From positions 62,001 through 126,000 of the forward strand of contig NZ_JAJOMA010000012.1 in NCBI RefSeq assembly GCF_021129235.1: 64,000 bases of DNA, read 5' to 3'. Source of the stretch: Kineosporia mesophila. GTDB taxonomy: Bacteria; Actinomycetota; Actinomycetes; Actinomycetales; Kineosporiaceae. A program made the position numbers and the translations under genes. Positions 43,801 through 52,023 of this stretch are shown here, piece after piece; within the stretch, counting starts at the first letter, position 1; each line of letters opens with the position of its first letter. The notes under the pieces were generated by a model, which made no database searches, was not told the origin of the DNA, and saw nothing but the letters and a program-made list of their open reading frames with translations.

Positions 43801-45154
43801 CCTCGTGGTGACGCAGACGGCCGACCCGAAACTGGTGCAGCGCGACGGGCCCCGGGTGGCCACCTGGATCGTGTCAGTGAACAACGCCGGACCCGAACGA
43901 GCGCTGAAGCCCGTTCTCGTGCAGACCCTTCCGGCCGGCGTGACCGCCATCAGCTCGTCCCTGGCCGCCTGCACCGTCACCGGGGTGGTCGTCACCTGCC
44001 CGCTGGACACCCTGGCCGACGGTGACACGGCGAAGATCACCTTCACCGCGACACTTCCCGCCGACGGGAGCGATCCGGCCACGGCCAGCGCGAGCGTCAC
44101 CTCCGGCTCCCCGGACCCGAAGTCGTCGAACAACACCGGGGCCGTGTCCATCGCGCTGAACACCGCCCCGGTCGCCGACGACGACGCGGTCTCCCTGCCC
44201 TCGACCGCCGTGAAGGTGACGATCCCCGCCCTGTTCGGCGACCAGGACGCCGACGGTGACCCCCTCGTCCTCCATTCGGTCGAGAAGCCGAAGCACGGCA
44301 CCGCGACCATCGTGAAGGGCAAGATCGTCTACGAGCTCACCGATCTCACCTTCAGCGGCGACGAGACCTTCAGCTACGAGGTCTGCGACGAGCGTTCCGG
44401 ATGCGACACCGCCCAGATCACCGTGCACGTGGCCGGCCACCAGCACGCGCCCGTCGCCGTGGCCGACAAGGTCAGCGTGGTGGCCGGCAACCCGGTGACG
44501 ATCGACGTCGGGGCCAATGACCACGACGCCGACGGCGGCCCCCTGACCGTCAGCAAGATCACCAAGGCGGCCCGACACGGGACGGCCGTCCTGGTCAAGG
44601 GCAAGATCGTCTACATCCCGGACGACGGCTTCGTGGGAACCGACACGGTGTCCTACGAGGTCTGCGACTCCACCGACCTGTGCGCCCAGGCCACCGCCAC
44701 CGTTCAGGTCACCGCCGCACCGCCGGTCGTGAAGCCGGACACCGCCACGGTACGACCCGGCGGCACCACGGTCATCGACGTGCTGGGCAACGACACCGAC
44801 CCGGCCGGGTACCCACTGGGCAGCCTCAAGATCCTCGGGCAGCCCGCCGGCGGCACCGCGACGGTCAAGGGCGACACGATCCACTACACGGCCCCGAAAT
44901 CGGCCCGGGCGGGGATCGTCACCATCCGGTACCAGGTCTGCAACAAGACCGGCGCCTGCTCGGAAGGCGTTGTCGCCCTGACGATCGCGGGGGACCCGGT
45001 GAAGGATTCGGGCACCGGTTCCGCCCTGGCGTACACCGGCAGCCGGGTCCTTCCCCCGCTGGTACTGACCGCCGTGGTACTCCTGCTCGGCGGCCTGATG
45101 ACCCGAGGACTGCTCGCCCGCGGCCGGAGCCCCCGTGGCCGGCACAAGGCATAG
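40877..45154 (+). CDS. Sortase-anchored multi-repeat surface protein
   Basis: A 1425-residue exported protein. An N-terminal signal peptide (MRRVSRWGVAGAILVLAGLV, cleavage near AQA-V) leads to a beta-rich head of about 350 residues (MFAGLYWSAYTGGSGRTAPP, LVVVVRDPSLPRRDLIVFDG). Then come DUF11-type domains (DITRTATVNDTVADGRTRTG, ADLAVTQTTSP) alternating with cadherin-like Big_9 domains (NVLANDTDPDTGDTLSLSS, HGTATIV). The C-terminus has LAYTGS, a hydrophobic helix and a basic tail (RGRSPRGRHKA): a class E (LAxTG) sorting signal. A sortase gene overlaps its end. ATG 40901 is an alternative start. It is likely an adhesin or stalk-like wall protein. Confidence 0.9.
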   Translation: MFRAGAFGMRRVSRWGVAGAILVLAGLVGLVLVAVPAQAVMNRSFAIRYQANDKGDILLRGNSLVTCPSAATNCPQARDNSATGTALNNNSYNMEFVNTDTDPATASSSTARLTLPANGSVMFAGLYWSAYTGGSGRTAPPSTTDKNKLQFMAPGDTAYRTITAGPSTPTNPVDGTADGTPYVAFADVTSIVQGAGTGDYTGANIYAATGPDSYAAWSLVVVVRDPSLPRRDLIVFDGFGTIQSSPSTDATLDIPLTGLSTPASGNVDVRLGAVVFEGDAGLTGDQFQIIAPDNTTTSLSDALNPVTNVFNSTNSDNGVDVPGRNPTGNLFGFDADVFNSSVALGNSATTATLRMTTTGERFFPAVATFVSNSYAPLLDITRTATVNDTVADGRTRTGDRITYTIDVANDGNANSVNTKITDSIPAGTTYVPGSLTVDGNPVSDAANADAGEVSAGTVSVRLGSGAGGSAGTGGTLTTAPAAGSTTRITYTVEITDPYTAGGSVSGGATQATYADMAGRAFAATSNTSPATPVAPARADLAVTQTTSPAVIQRGTPAGVTWTATVTNNGPDTETAPRLVETLPAGVTGVSVVGATCTNSGTTYTCSVVGLASGASKSVAFTATVPATGADPTLAGAVVSGAGTDPTSGNNTDSTGVGVNSAPTPTADFAPLNSPDFSTDINVLANDTDPDTGDTLSLSSVTAPTHGTATIVGGKIRYTLTDQTFIGTDTFTYTACDNRGGCSTPTTVSVAVNDHRRADLKVTQTASPQVVQQAGNRTVTWTAVLTNQGPQAEPSPVLVEKLPADVSAVTYTGATCTVSGITLTCAPGALATGASATVKFTATLPSTAPDPSSATATLSGSLPDPDPSNNTAVAVVGVNRPPLAKADTATLAADVLSLDLPVAANDSDPDSDPLTVTAVTKPAHGTATIVDGKIRYTLTDNTFSGDETLTYTVCDNRGGCSDATVTLAVADHEVADLVVTQTADPKLVQRDGPRVATWIVSVNNAGPERALKPVLVQTLPAGVTAISSSLAACTVTGVVVTCPLDTLADGDTAKITFTATLPADGSDPATASASVTSGSPDPKSSNNTGAVSIALNTAPVADDDAVSLPSTAVKVTIPALFGDQDADGDPLVLHSVEKPKHGTATIVKGKIVYELTDLTFSGDETFSYEVCDERSGCDTAQITVHVAGHQHAPVAVADKVSVVAGNPVTIDVGANDHDADGGPLTVSKITKAARHGTAVLVKGKIVYIPDDGFVGTDTVSYEVCDSTDLCAQATATVQVTAAPPVVKPDTATVRPGGTTVIDVLGNDTDPAGYPLGSLKILGQPAGGTATVKGDTIHYTAPKSARAGIVTIRYQVCNKTGACSEGVVALTIAGDPVKDSGTGSALAYTGSRVLPPLVLTAVVLLLGGLMTRGLLARGRSPRGRHKA
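42485..44443 (+). repeat. Three tandem DUF11 + Big_9 coding repeats of about 650 bp
   Basis: Units run at about 42485-43141, 43142-43792 and 43793-44443 (217-219 codons each). Each starts ADLxVTQTxxP, includes the TxxPxGVxxVS/CTV segment, then a Big_9 part with HGTATIVxGKIRYxLTD and FTYxxCDxRGGC. Two further Big_9 domains follow. The units differ enough at codon level to be old duplications. Confidence 0.85.
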
Positions 45155-45833
45155 GGCGGTGACGCGCCGCCGGGGCCCGGCGGCGCGTCAGGTGGTGGCC
45201 GCGCTCGCCAGTATGGCCATCGTGACGGGGCTTCTCGGTCTGATGGGTGCCGGTGGCTGGTTCTTCTGGACCCGGCACACCGGCAGCCAGAAGGCCTCGA
45301 ACACCGTCGAGGCGCTGCGGCAGGAATGGAGTCAGGCGCCACCGGTGGCCCGGGCCGTGACCGGGGTCTCCCGAAAAGCCGCCGTATCGGTACCGATCCA
45401 TGGCCGGGCCTTCGCGATCATGACCGTGCCGCGGTTCGGTGCGCACTGGCAGATGCCGGTGTTCGAGGGCACCGGGACGAACGTGTTGCGCGGCGGGGTC
45501 GGGCACTACGCGAGAACGGCGTTGCCCGGCGAGATCGGCAACTTCGCGGTGGCCGGTCACCGCACCACCTGGGCCCGTCCCTTCCGCGATGTGGATCATC
45601 TGAAGACCGGCGACCGGGTGATCGTGCAGACCCGGCAGGCGCGTCTCACCTATCGGGTCACCGGGCACGAGATCGTCCGGCCGGGGGACACCGACGTGCT
45701 CGAGCCGGTCCCCGGGCAGCCGGGCGCGGTGCCCGACCAGGCCCGGCTGACCCTGACCACCTGCCACCCGGAGTACTCGGCCTGGGAGCGCTGGGTGGTC
45801 CACGCTGTGCTGGTGCAGACCGAACCCCAGTAA
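45135..45833 (+). CDS. Class E sortase
   Basis: A 232-residue sortase. An N-terminal membrane anchor (VVAALASMAIVTGLLGLMGA) leads to the catalytic domain: substrate-loop region WQMPVFEGTGTNVLRGGVGH, catalytic His in VAGHRTTWARPF, Cys in LTLTTCHPEYSAWERWVV and the Arg in ERWVV. GTG 45135 has GGAG five bases upstream and overlaps the surface-protein gene by 20 bases; GTG 45159 is possible. The neighbouring protein ends in LAYTGS, the recognition type used by class E sortases. Together they form a dedicated enzyme-substrate pair. Confidence 0.9.
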   Translation: MAGTRHRAVTRRRGPAARQVVAALASMAIVTGLLGLMGAGGWFFWTRHTGSQKASNTVEALRQEWSQAPPVARAVTGVSRKAAVSVPIHGRAFAIMTVPRFGAHWQMPVFEGTGTNVLRGGVGHYARTALPGEIGNFAVAGHRTTWARPFRDVDHLKTGDRVIVQTRQARLTYRVTGHEIVRPGDTDVLEPVPGQPGAVPDQARLTLTTCHPEYSAWERWVVHAVLVQTEPQ

Positions 45834-45894
45834 CGCTCATGGCCTTTCCCACGATGGTCCAGCTGTGGCCCAGCCGGGCCGGGGGAGGTCAAAG

Positions 45895-47115
45895 ATGTCC
45901 GTTCAAAGTTCATTTCGCCTGGTCCAGGTTCTGGCCGTCACCACCGCGGTAGGGATGGGGGCCCTGGGGACCCCGCCGTCCGCGTCCGCCATTGATCGGA
46001 CCACAGTGACGACGGCCTGTCCGCCCGGCTGGCTCGGTACCACCACGAACGCCGAACCCCAGATCAGCGCCGACGGACGGTACGTCGTCTTCACCGGGTA
46101 CGCGCCGGACACCGAGAGCGGCGACCGGACGATCTTCCTGCGCGACCTGAAGCTGCGGCGCACCACCGTGGCCAGCGACCCGGTCAAGGGCGGCTACAAC
46201 TTCCTGCCGAGCATCAGCGCCGACGGCACCCGGGTCAGCTACCTGAACCTCGGTGGCGACAGCCCGGCCAACGAGGCCGGAATCTGGGTCTACGACCGGC
46301 GCACCGGTGAGCGCACCTCCGAGGGCGGGGGGCACGTCTGGACCTCACCCATGCTGGACGCCCACGGCCGGCACCTGACCTACACCCATCTCGAGAACGG
46401 CAATACCAACCACGCCTCCGTCTTCGTCCGCGACGTCGACACCGACCGCGTCACCCTGGCCAGCGCCAACCTGGAGGGAAAGACGGCGAACGACACCTCG
46501 ATCGAGCCGGAGATCAGCGCGAACGGCCGCCTCGTGCTGTTCAAGTCGTCAGCCACCGATCTGACCAAAAATGCCTCCACCGCAACCGTTCAGGGGGCGC
46601 TGTACGTGCGTGACCTGCGCGCGAACAAGACCAGCCTGATCCCCGACCGGTTCGGGAAGCCGGCCTCGGTGTTCCGGTTCAACCAGCGCCTGAGCCCCGA
46701 CGGCCGGTTCGTGCTCTACACCGACACCGACGGGGTGTGGCGTTACGACCGCCAGACCCGGCGCACCGCAGCGGCAGCTGTGCCGCGTCGCGTCGAGTTC
46801 GACTCCTCCGCCGACATCGGCAGGGGTGGGCGACTCGTGCTGCTGCAGACACCCGGCAGCCTCGTCCTCCGGCATGTCGGCACCGGCAAGGAAACAGGTG
46901 TCGACGCGCTGCCGGACGGCTCCTTCGACCTGGGCCAGCCGGGCTACCCCGGGGCGATGACCCCCGACGGCCGGTACGTGGTCTATTACACGAGCGGGAT
47001 CGACCGCGACCGTGCGGAGAAGGCCGAGGGCGTGCTCAACATCTATCGGCGGGATCTGCGGACCAGGACGACGCGTTTGGTGAGCACGAGCGATGCCGGT
47101 GGGGCGTGTGAATAG
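45895..47115 (+). CDS. Secreted WD40-like (PD40) beta-propeller protein
   Basis: A 406-residue protein with a clear signal peptide (MSVQSSFRLVQVLAVTTAVG, cleavage near ASA-ID). About six PD40 repeats follow, each with an (I/L)SxDGRxVxF-type core: PQISADGRYVVFTGYA, PSISADGTRVSYLNLG, PEISANGRLVLFKSSA, RLSPDGRFVLYTD, MTPDGRYVVYYTS. This is the TolB-like propeller. ATG 45895 has GGGGGAGG six bases upstream. It follows the sortase gene by 61 bases and probably belongs to the same surface module. Confidence 0.85.
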   Translation: MSVQSSFRLVQVLAVTTAVGMGALGTPPSASAIDRTTVTTACPPGWLGTTTNAEPQISADGRYVVFTGYAPDTESGDRTIFLRDLKLRRTTVASDPVKGGYNFLPSISADGTRVSYLNLGGDSPANEAGIWVYDRRTGERTSEGGGHVWTSPMLDAHGRHLTYTHLENGNTNHASVFVRDVDTDRVTLASANLEGKTANDTSIEPEISANGRLVLFKSSATDLTKNASTATVQGALYVRDLRANKTSLIPDRFGKPASVFRFNQRLSPDGRFVLYTDTDGVWRYDRQTRRTAAAAVPRRVEFDSSADIGRGGRLVLLQTPGSLVLRHVGTGKETGVDALPDGSFDLGQPGYPGAMTPDGRYVVYYTSGIDRDRAEKAEGVLNIYRRDLRTRTTRLVSTSDAGGACE

Positions 47116-47144
47116 GCGTCGATCGAAGTGAAAACGGCATCTCC

Positions 47145-47702
47145 CTACCAGGGGGCCGTCCCTATTCGCTCTGCTGCTGACGCCAGTTCGTCCACATCAA
47201 TCGAGGTCCACGGCGCCGATATCCCGAGGGCCGACCAGCGACAACTAAGAGCGAGGGACCTATCTGCGGGGAGGGGAGAGAGCCACCAGTGCGACTGGCC
47301 TCCCGCCGGCTCTCCATGGCCCCCGTTGTACGAGATGTGCAGTGCTGACGTTCGGTTCAGCACCTGTGCGGGTGAGCACCAGACCGGCGCCTTCGTATCG
47401 ACGCGTACGCCAACCTCGAAGCCGTCGAAAGCCGGCGTCGGAGTGTGCTCCACGCCCGGACCGAATACCACCTGGTTCGAACAAGAGGGTTCGTCACCCC
47501 GGCTTCCCCTGAGCCAGGACGGCATCGGGTCTGCCTGCTGCAGCTCTGGACCCAGACGCACGGAGACCGAGAACAGGACTCCGTTCGGCCAAACCGGAAA
47601 GGGGCCTACACCGGCGAAAATCGGGTTCTCGGCGTACAGGACGTAACTTTGCGCGGAGATGCCCGGGAACGTATCTACCGGCGGCCGTGACTCGACAGGC
47701 AT
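47145..47702 (-). CDS. Hypothetical protein
   Basis: A 185-residue protein. Sequence features are SAQSYVLYAENPIFAGVGPF, WPNGVLFSVSVRLGPELQQ and a Trp/Gly-rich C-terminal part (HISYNGGHGEPAGGQSHWW, LSCRWSALGISAPWTSIDVD). The composition is that of a genuine beta-rich protein, and I have seen similar uncharacterised actinomycete sequences, but I know no function. It follows the gene at 47711-48166 by eight bases on the same strand, so the two are co-transcribed. Confidence 0.7.
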   Translation of the reverse strand: MPVESRPPVDTFPGISAQSYVLYAENPIFAGVGPFPVWPNGVLFSVSVRLGPELQQADPMPSWLRGSRGDEPSCSNQVVFGPGVEHTPTPAFDGFEVGVRVDTKAPVWCSPAQVLNRTSALHISYNGGHGEPAGGQSHWWLSPLPADRSLALSCRWSALGISAPWTSIDVDELASAAERIGTAPW

Positions 47703-47710
47703 CTTCGACC

Positions 47711-48166
47711 CTACTGTTCAGCGAACCGAGGAGAGTGAGTGTAGGGCTTGCAGGGGTCCTCGTCCGGGTGGGCGCTCTCTTCCTGCATCGCCGCCTGGTG
47801 GCGGGGTTCGACCTCTTGCAGGTAGGCCTGCCGTTCGGCCTCGGTGTCGAAGTAGAGGCTGATCCCTTGGCAGGCCAATTCACGATTATTGACGCTGTAG
47901 TGAGCTTTTCCCTCGATTTCGAGCTGCTCGAGGTCGGTGATCGTGCGTCGATGCCCCTCGTAGACGGGGCTGAGGACCGAGGCGTCGATGCCGACGTTGC
48001 CCGTCTCGTCCCGGAAGACACCTTTGCCGGCAGCGACGGCCGTTCCGGCACCGGCCAGAGCGATCACGGCCGCGAAGGACGCCACGAGGAATCCGGTTCG
48101 GGGGCGTCGCCGGTGTGCGTGCTGCTGGACCTGTGAGTCGGGCTCGTGCGTGAGGTTCCCGGTCAT
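47711..48166 (-). CDS. Small membrane or secreted protein
   Basis: A 151-residue protein. GAGGAG lies six bases before ATG 48166. A basic N-terminus (HAHRRRPRTG) precedes one hydrophobic segment (FLVASFAAVIALAGAGTAVA, residues about 26-46). The exterior part has IDASVLSPVYEGHRRTITDL, two Cys (ELACQG and DEDPCK) and an acidic C-terminal region. The helix could be a signal anchor or a cleaved signal peptide. No family recognised. Confidence 0.75.
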   Translation of the reverse strand: MTGNLTHEPDSQVQQHAHRRRPRTGFLVASFAAVIALAGAGTAVAAGKGVFRDETGNVGIDASVLSPVYEGHRRTITDLEQLEIEGKAHYSVNNRELACQGISLYFDTEAERQAYLQEVEPRHQAAMQEESAHPDEDPCKPYTHSPRFAEQ

Positions 48167-48307
48167 GAGGTGCTCCTCGCGGTGGGCCAGCCGGCGGCTG
48201 TCCGGGACGGGCCGAATCGCTGTGGTTGTTCCCTTGGGATCGGCCTCAAGCGCAGTCGTGTTGAGAACAATGAACCGGCGCTCTGGTGCTGACTGCGCGC
48301 GAAGGGG

Positions 48308-48631
48308 ATGTCCCACCAGTTTCCCCGCCTCGAGCAGCGGGTACCAGGCGGCACCGGCCACTTCGAGGCACTGGAGGACAAGCACGAACTCATCGCCGCC
48401 GGGCAGGCCGTGGCCATCGGCCCGCCCCTCGACGCCGCCACCGGTCTGCACCCCGGCCTGACCACCGTCCCCCTGCGTGGTGTCGAACCCGGCCAGGTGG
48501 CCCTGGCCACCCGTACCGGAGACCGCAACCGGCTCTTCACCAGTTTCCGCAAGATCGCCGAGGCCGTCCTCACCAGTGCCGCTCAGCCACCCGGCCGAGT
48601 CGACCACCCGGCGGACCCGGCGCGGGCATGA
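48308..48631 (+). pseudogene. LysR-type regulator remnant (C-terminal effector domain)
   Basis: The frame ending in TGA at 48631 encodes AAGQAVAIGPPLDAATGLHP, GLTTVPLRGVEPGQVALATR and TGDRNRLFTSFRKIAEAVL. That is the last part of a LysR effector domain, where GLxxVPLxG...LATRxGDR is typical. The DNA-binding half and most of the effector domain are missing upstream. It lies between the divergent gene at 48166 and the AraC gene at 48737. Confidence 0.55.
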
Positions 48632-48736
48632 CCCTCGACCGGGAACGGGGCCACCCGGGGGAGCCCAGGTGGTTCCTAGACGGACGATAAGGCCGGTGCG
48701 CACCCTCGTTTCCGCCCGCGTGGCAGTATCGCGGCG

Positions 48737-49489
48737 GTGAGTTCCGTGCAGCGGGTGGCCAAGAGCCAGGCATCGATGACGCACGGCCAGGGGGTTGCCC
48801 CCCACCGGCATGAGAACGGCCTGCTGCTCTATCCGGCGGCGGGCGTCCTGACCACCACCACCGACCGGGGCACGTGGGTGGCTCCGGCCAATCGGGTGAC
48901 GTGGACGCCGCCGGATTTCGAGCATCATCACCGGGCCTACGGTGACACCGAGGTGCGGATGCTCGAGGTCCCGGCCGGACTGGGTGATCGGCTGCCGGGG
49001 GAGCCGGCCGTGTTCGCGGTGTCCGCGCTGCTGCGGGAGGCTCTGCTGGTGCTGACGGGGGAGCGGGAACTGCGAGCGGCCTACCGCGAGGCCCTGCGGC
49101 AGGTGGTCGTGGAGGAGCTGATCGACAGCCCATCCCAGGATCTCTATCTGCCCCGGCCCGTCGACGATCGCCTGCGGGCCGTCACCGACCTGCTCCATGC
49201 CGATCCGGCCGACTCCTCGACCCTGGCCCAGCTCGGCCGGGCCGTGGGGGCCAGCGAGCGCACGCTCAGCCGCTTGTTCCAGACCGAGCTCGGCATGAGC
49301 TTCCATCAGTGGCGCAGCCTCTTGCGCGTGCAGCATGCGCTGGTGCGGCTGGTGGAGGGCGAGGCCGTCATCGATACTGCGGCCCGCCTGGGCTGGTCCA
49401 ACCCGACCAGTTTCATCGAGGCGTTCACCGCCGTGGTCGGGCAGACGCCGGGTCGATACCGGGCGGAACTGCGCCACGCCTCGGACTAG
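48737..49489 (+). CDS. AraC-family regulator with N-terminal cupin
   Basis: A 250-residue regulator closely related to the one at 37600: WVAPANRVTWTPPDFEHHH in the cupin, GASERTLSRLFQTELGMSFH in the first helix-turn-helix and LGWSNPTSFIEAF with GQTPGRYRAEL in the second. It starts at GTG 48737. It precedes an MFS exporter by 104 bases, and the shared 26-bp motif lies ten bases after its stop. Control of the exporter is likely. Confidence 0.9.
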   Translation: MSSVQRVAKSQASMTHGQGVAPHRHENGLLLYPAAGVLTTTTDRGTWVAPANRVTWTPPDFEHHHRAYGDTEVRMLEVPAGLGDRLPGEPAVFAVSALLREALLVLTGERELRAAYREALRQVVVEELIDSPSQDLYLPRPVDDRLRAVTDLLHADPADSSTLAQLGRAVGASERTLSRLFQTELGMSFHQWRSLLRVQHALVRLVEGEAVIDTAARLGWSNPTSFIEAFTAVVGQTPGRYRAELRHASD

Positions 49490-49498
49490 ATCGGCTAC

Positions 49499-49524
49499 CT
49501 GGCGGGTTTCTGGTATTTCCTGTC
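49499..49524 (+). promoter_or_regulatory. Candidate AraC-type operator upstream of the MFS exporter
   Basis: CTGGCGGGTT-n3-GGTA-n5-TGTC, identical in pattern and spacing to the site at 38372-38397 (18 of 26 positions equal). It lies 68 bases before the exporter start. A further half-motif CTGGTGCC follows at about 49531. Confidence 0.6.
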
Positions 49525-49592
49525 GCAGTACTGGTGCCATGCAGGGTCGTGTTCTCGGCAGGGTGTCTGTGTACCCAGCGAAAGGAACACCG

Positions 49593-51047
49593 GTGTCACA
49601 GACCGTTCTGACTGACGTGCGGACCCATCCCCGGGCCTGGCTGATCCTCGCGCTGATTCTCTGCGCGGAGATCATGGATCTGCTCGACAGCACCATCGTG
49701 AACGTGGCCGCGCCGAGCATCGCGCGCGACCTGAACTCGAGCACCACTGCACTGCAATGGATCACAGGAGGTTACTCGCTGACCTTCGCCGTCTTCCTCA
49801 TCACCGGGGCCCGGCTGGGTGACCGGTTCGGGCGCCGGACGCTGTTTCTCGTCGGGGCCTGGGGTTTCGTCGTCTGCTCGGCGGTCTGCGCCGTCGCCCC
49901 CAGCACCTCCGTGCTGCTGTCCGGGCGTCTGCTCCAAGGGGCTGCGGCCGCGCTGTTGATCCCGCAGGGCCTGGGCCTGATGCAGGCGGTCTTCAGCCCC
50001 TCGGACCAGGGCCGGGCGTTCTCGGTCTTCGGTCCGGTGGTGGGGCTGGCCGCCGTCGCCGGGCCGGTGCTCGGTGGGGTTCTGGTCGGCGCCGACCTGT
50101 TCGGGACCGGCTGGCGGCTGGTCTTCCTCATCAACCTGCCCGTCGGCCTGGTCGCCGCCATCGGCGCGATGCGGACCTTCCCGCCGGCGCGGCCGGACTG
50201 CGCGCCTCGCCTGGACCTGGTCGGAACCGTGCTGGTCGGCGTCGCGATGGCCCTGCTCACGTACCCGCTGATGCAGGGCCGGGAGGCGGGCTGGCCGGCC
50301 TGGATCTTCGTCCTCCTGGCCGCGGCGGCCGTGGTTCTGGGTCTGCTGGTGCTCTGGACCCGTGCCCGTCTGGCGGCGGGACGCGAGCCGCTGGTGAAGC
50401 CGTCCGTGTTCACCCACCGCGGTTTCTCCGCCGGTGTCGTCGTCACGCTGGTCTTCTTCGGGGGGTCCTTCGGCGTCGGACTCGTCCTCACGCTGTTCCT
50501 CCAGCTCGGACTGGGCTTCTCGGCCGCCCACGCGGGTCTCACCGCCCTGCCGTACGCGCTGGGTTCCACGATCGGCGCCTTCGTCGGGGCCGGCGTCCTG
50601 GCTCCCCGGATCGGTCGCACCACCCTCCTGCTCGGCAGTGCCCTGCAGGCCGTCGGCCTGGCGCTGCTGCTGGTGGTGCTCGGGCAGGCACAGATGCAGG
50701 TCGGCGGTGGGGAACTGGCCGGGCCGCTGCTGGTGTGGGGCCTGGGCCTGGGTCTGGTGATCGCGCCACTGTTCGACTTCGTGCTCGCGGCGCTGGACCC
50801 GGACGAGGTGGGTTCGGGCTCCGGTGTTCTCAACGCCCTGCAGCAGCTGGGAAGTGCGATCGGGGTGGCGGTGCTGGGCACGGTGTTCTTCTCCTCGGCG
50901 GGCGTCGAATCCGGCGGGAACCCGCACTACGTGCAGGGTTTCGAACGAGCGATCCAGGCCGGGATCGGTATCGCCGCGGTGGTGTGCCTGCTCACCCTGC
51001 TGTTGCCGAGAACATCGCGGGAGCCATCTGCTGACGTTGAGGTCTGA
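49593..51047 (+). CDS. MFS drug exporter, DHA2 (14-helix) family
   Basis: A 484-residue membrane protein starting at GTG 49593 with AAAGGAA upstream. DHA2 motif D1 is LLDSTIVNVAAPSIARDLN, motif A GARLGDRFGRRTLFLVG and motif C LAAVAGPVLGGVL. About 14 helices can be counted. It belongs to a cluster with the upstream AraC regulator and the downstream NmrA-like gene. It probably exports a toxic compound that triggers its own efflux through the AraC protein. Confidence 0.88.
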   Translation: MSQTVLTDVRTHPRAWLILALILCAEIMDLLDSTIVNVAAPSIARDLNSSTTALQWITGGYSLTFAVFLITGARLGDRFGRRTLFLVGAWGFVVCSAVCAVAPSTSVLLSGRLLQGAAAALLIPQGLGLMQAVFSPSDQGRAFSVFGPVVGLAAVAGPVLGGVLVGADLFGTGWRLVFLINLPVGLVAAIGAMRTFPPARPDCAPRLDLVGTVLVGVAMALLTYPLMQGREAGWPAWIFVLLAAAAVVLGLLVLWTRARLAAGREPLVKPSVFTHRGFSAGVVVTLVFFGGSFGVGLVLTLFLQLGLGFSAAHAGLTALPYALGSTIGAFVGAGVLAPRIGRTTLLLGSALQAVGLALLLVVLGQAQMQVGGGELAGPLLVWGLGLGLVIAPLFDFVLAALDPDEVGSGSGVLNALQQLGSAIGVAVLGTVFFSSAGVESGGNPHYVQGFERAIQAGIGIAAVVCLLTLLLPRTSREPSADVEV

Positions 51048-51137
51048 GGGGGGCTCGACTTGGGCCACTCTCCCGCCCGGGCCTGCGGCGAGACTTGTTC
51101 CAGCAAGCATCACGGAACATCGCGAAAGGCCACAGCC

Positions 51138-51986
51138 ATGACATACCTCATCATCGGAGCCACCGGGAACGTCGGCGGCGCTCTGGTCAGCGACCTGCAC
51201 CGTCAGGGGCACAGCGTCCGGGCCCTGGTGCGTGATCCCCAGCGGGCCCGCCACCTCCCGGTCGACGTGGACCTGGTCGTCGGCGACCTGGACGACACCG
51301 AGGCGCTGACCAAGGCCGTCCAGGGGGTCGAGGGCGTCTTCTACATGCAGGCGCACCCGAGCATCGAGCAGGCCGGGAAGTACGTGGAGATCGCCGGGAC
51401 GGCAGGGGTGTCCCGCACCGTGCTGCTGTCCTCGTTCGGGACCGTCGCCTACCCCCGGCCGATCATCGGCGAGATGATCGCGGCTCGCGACGAGGTCTTC
51501 CGGACGTCCTCGCCGGCCGTCACCTACCTCAAGGCCAACACCCTGATGACGAACGCGCTGTGGTGGGTGCCGACGATCCGGGCCGAGGGCCGGGTGTACG
51601 ACGCGACCGACCCGGGCAAGACCGTGCCGATCGACACCGTCGACGTCGCCCGGGTGGCCGCCGTGGCCCTGACCCAGGACGGGCACGCGGGCCGGTCGTA
51701 CATCCTGAACGGCCCCGACGCGCTCTCGTCGCGGGAGCAGGTCGACATCCTCAACGAGACGCTGGGCCTGGACATCGAGCTGGTGCACCTGACCCCGGCG
51801 CAGCTCGCCGAGAAGAACATCGCCTCCGGGATGCCCGAGCGCGCAGCCCGGGGACTGGAGAATCTGCACACGCTGTTCGCCACGGGACGCTCCTCGGTCT
51901 ACGCCGAGGACGCCCTCTGGCTGACCGGCCGGCCGCTGACCACCTTCGGCGCCTGGTGCGAGCGCAACGCCGCCTCGTTCCGCTGA
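51138..51986 (+). CDS. NmrA-like NAD(P)-binding protein
   Basis: A 282-residue atypical SDR. The cofactor loop is IIGATGNVGGALV (residues 4-16), followed by RALVRDPQRA, GDLDDTEALTKAV and the LLSSFGT segment. There is no canonical YxxxK, as in NmrA/NAD(P)H-binding sensor proteins. C-terminal part: SYILNGPDALSSREQVDILN. It may act as a redox sensor or azoreductase-like enzyme. It sits between an exporter and an XRE regulator on the same strand. Confidence 0.83.
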   Translation: MTYLIIGATGNVGGALVSDLHRQGHSVRALVRDPQRARHLPVDVDLVVGDLDDTEALTKAVQGVEGVFYMQAHPSIEQAGKYVEIAGTAGVSRTVLLSSFGTVAYPRPIIGEMIAARDEVFRTSSPAVTYLKANTLMTNALWWVPTIRAEGRVYDATDPGKTVPIDTVDVARVAAVALTQDGHAGRSYILNGPDALSSREQVDILNETLGLDIELVHLTPAQLAEKNIASGMPERAARGLENLHTLFATGRSSVYAEDALWLTGRPLTTFGAWCERNAASFR

Positions 51987-52023
51987 CCCGGCGCGCAACG
52001 ATCACGAGGAAGACAATGGTGGA

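Noticed and set aside
42458-44322. Long antisense frames across the surface-protein repeats
   Set aside because: Gly/Val/Arg-rich shadows of the repeats; not a CRISPR array either, since the units are 650-bp coding repeats.
49596-51998. 800-codon open frame antisense to the MFS and NmrA genes
   Set aside because: Same antisense effect of third-position GC bias; no domain.
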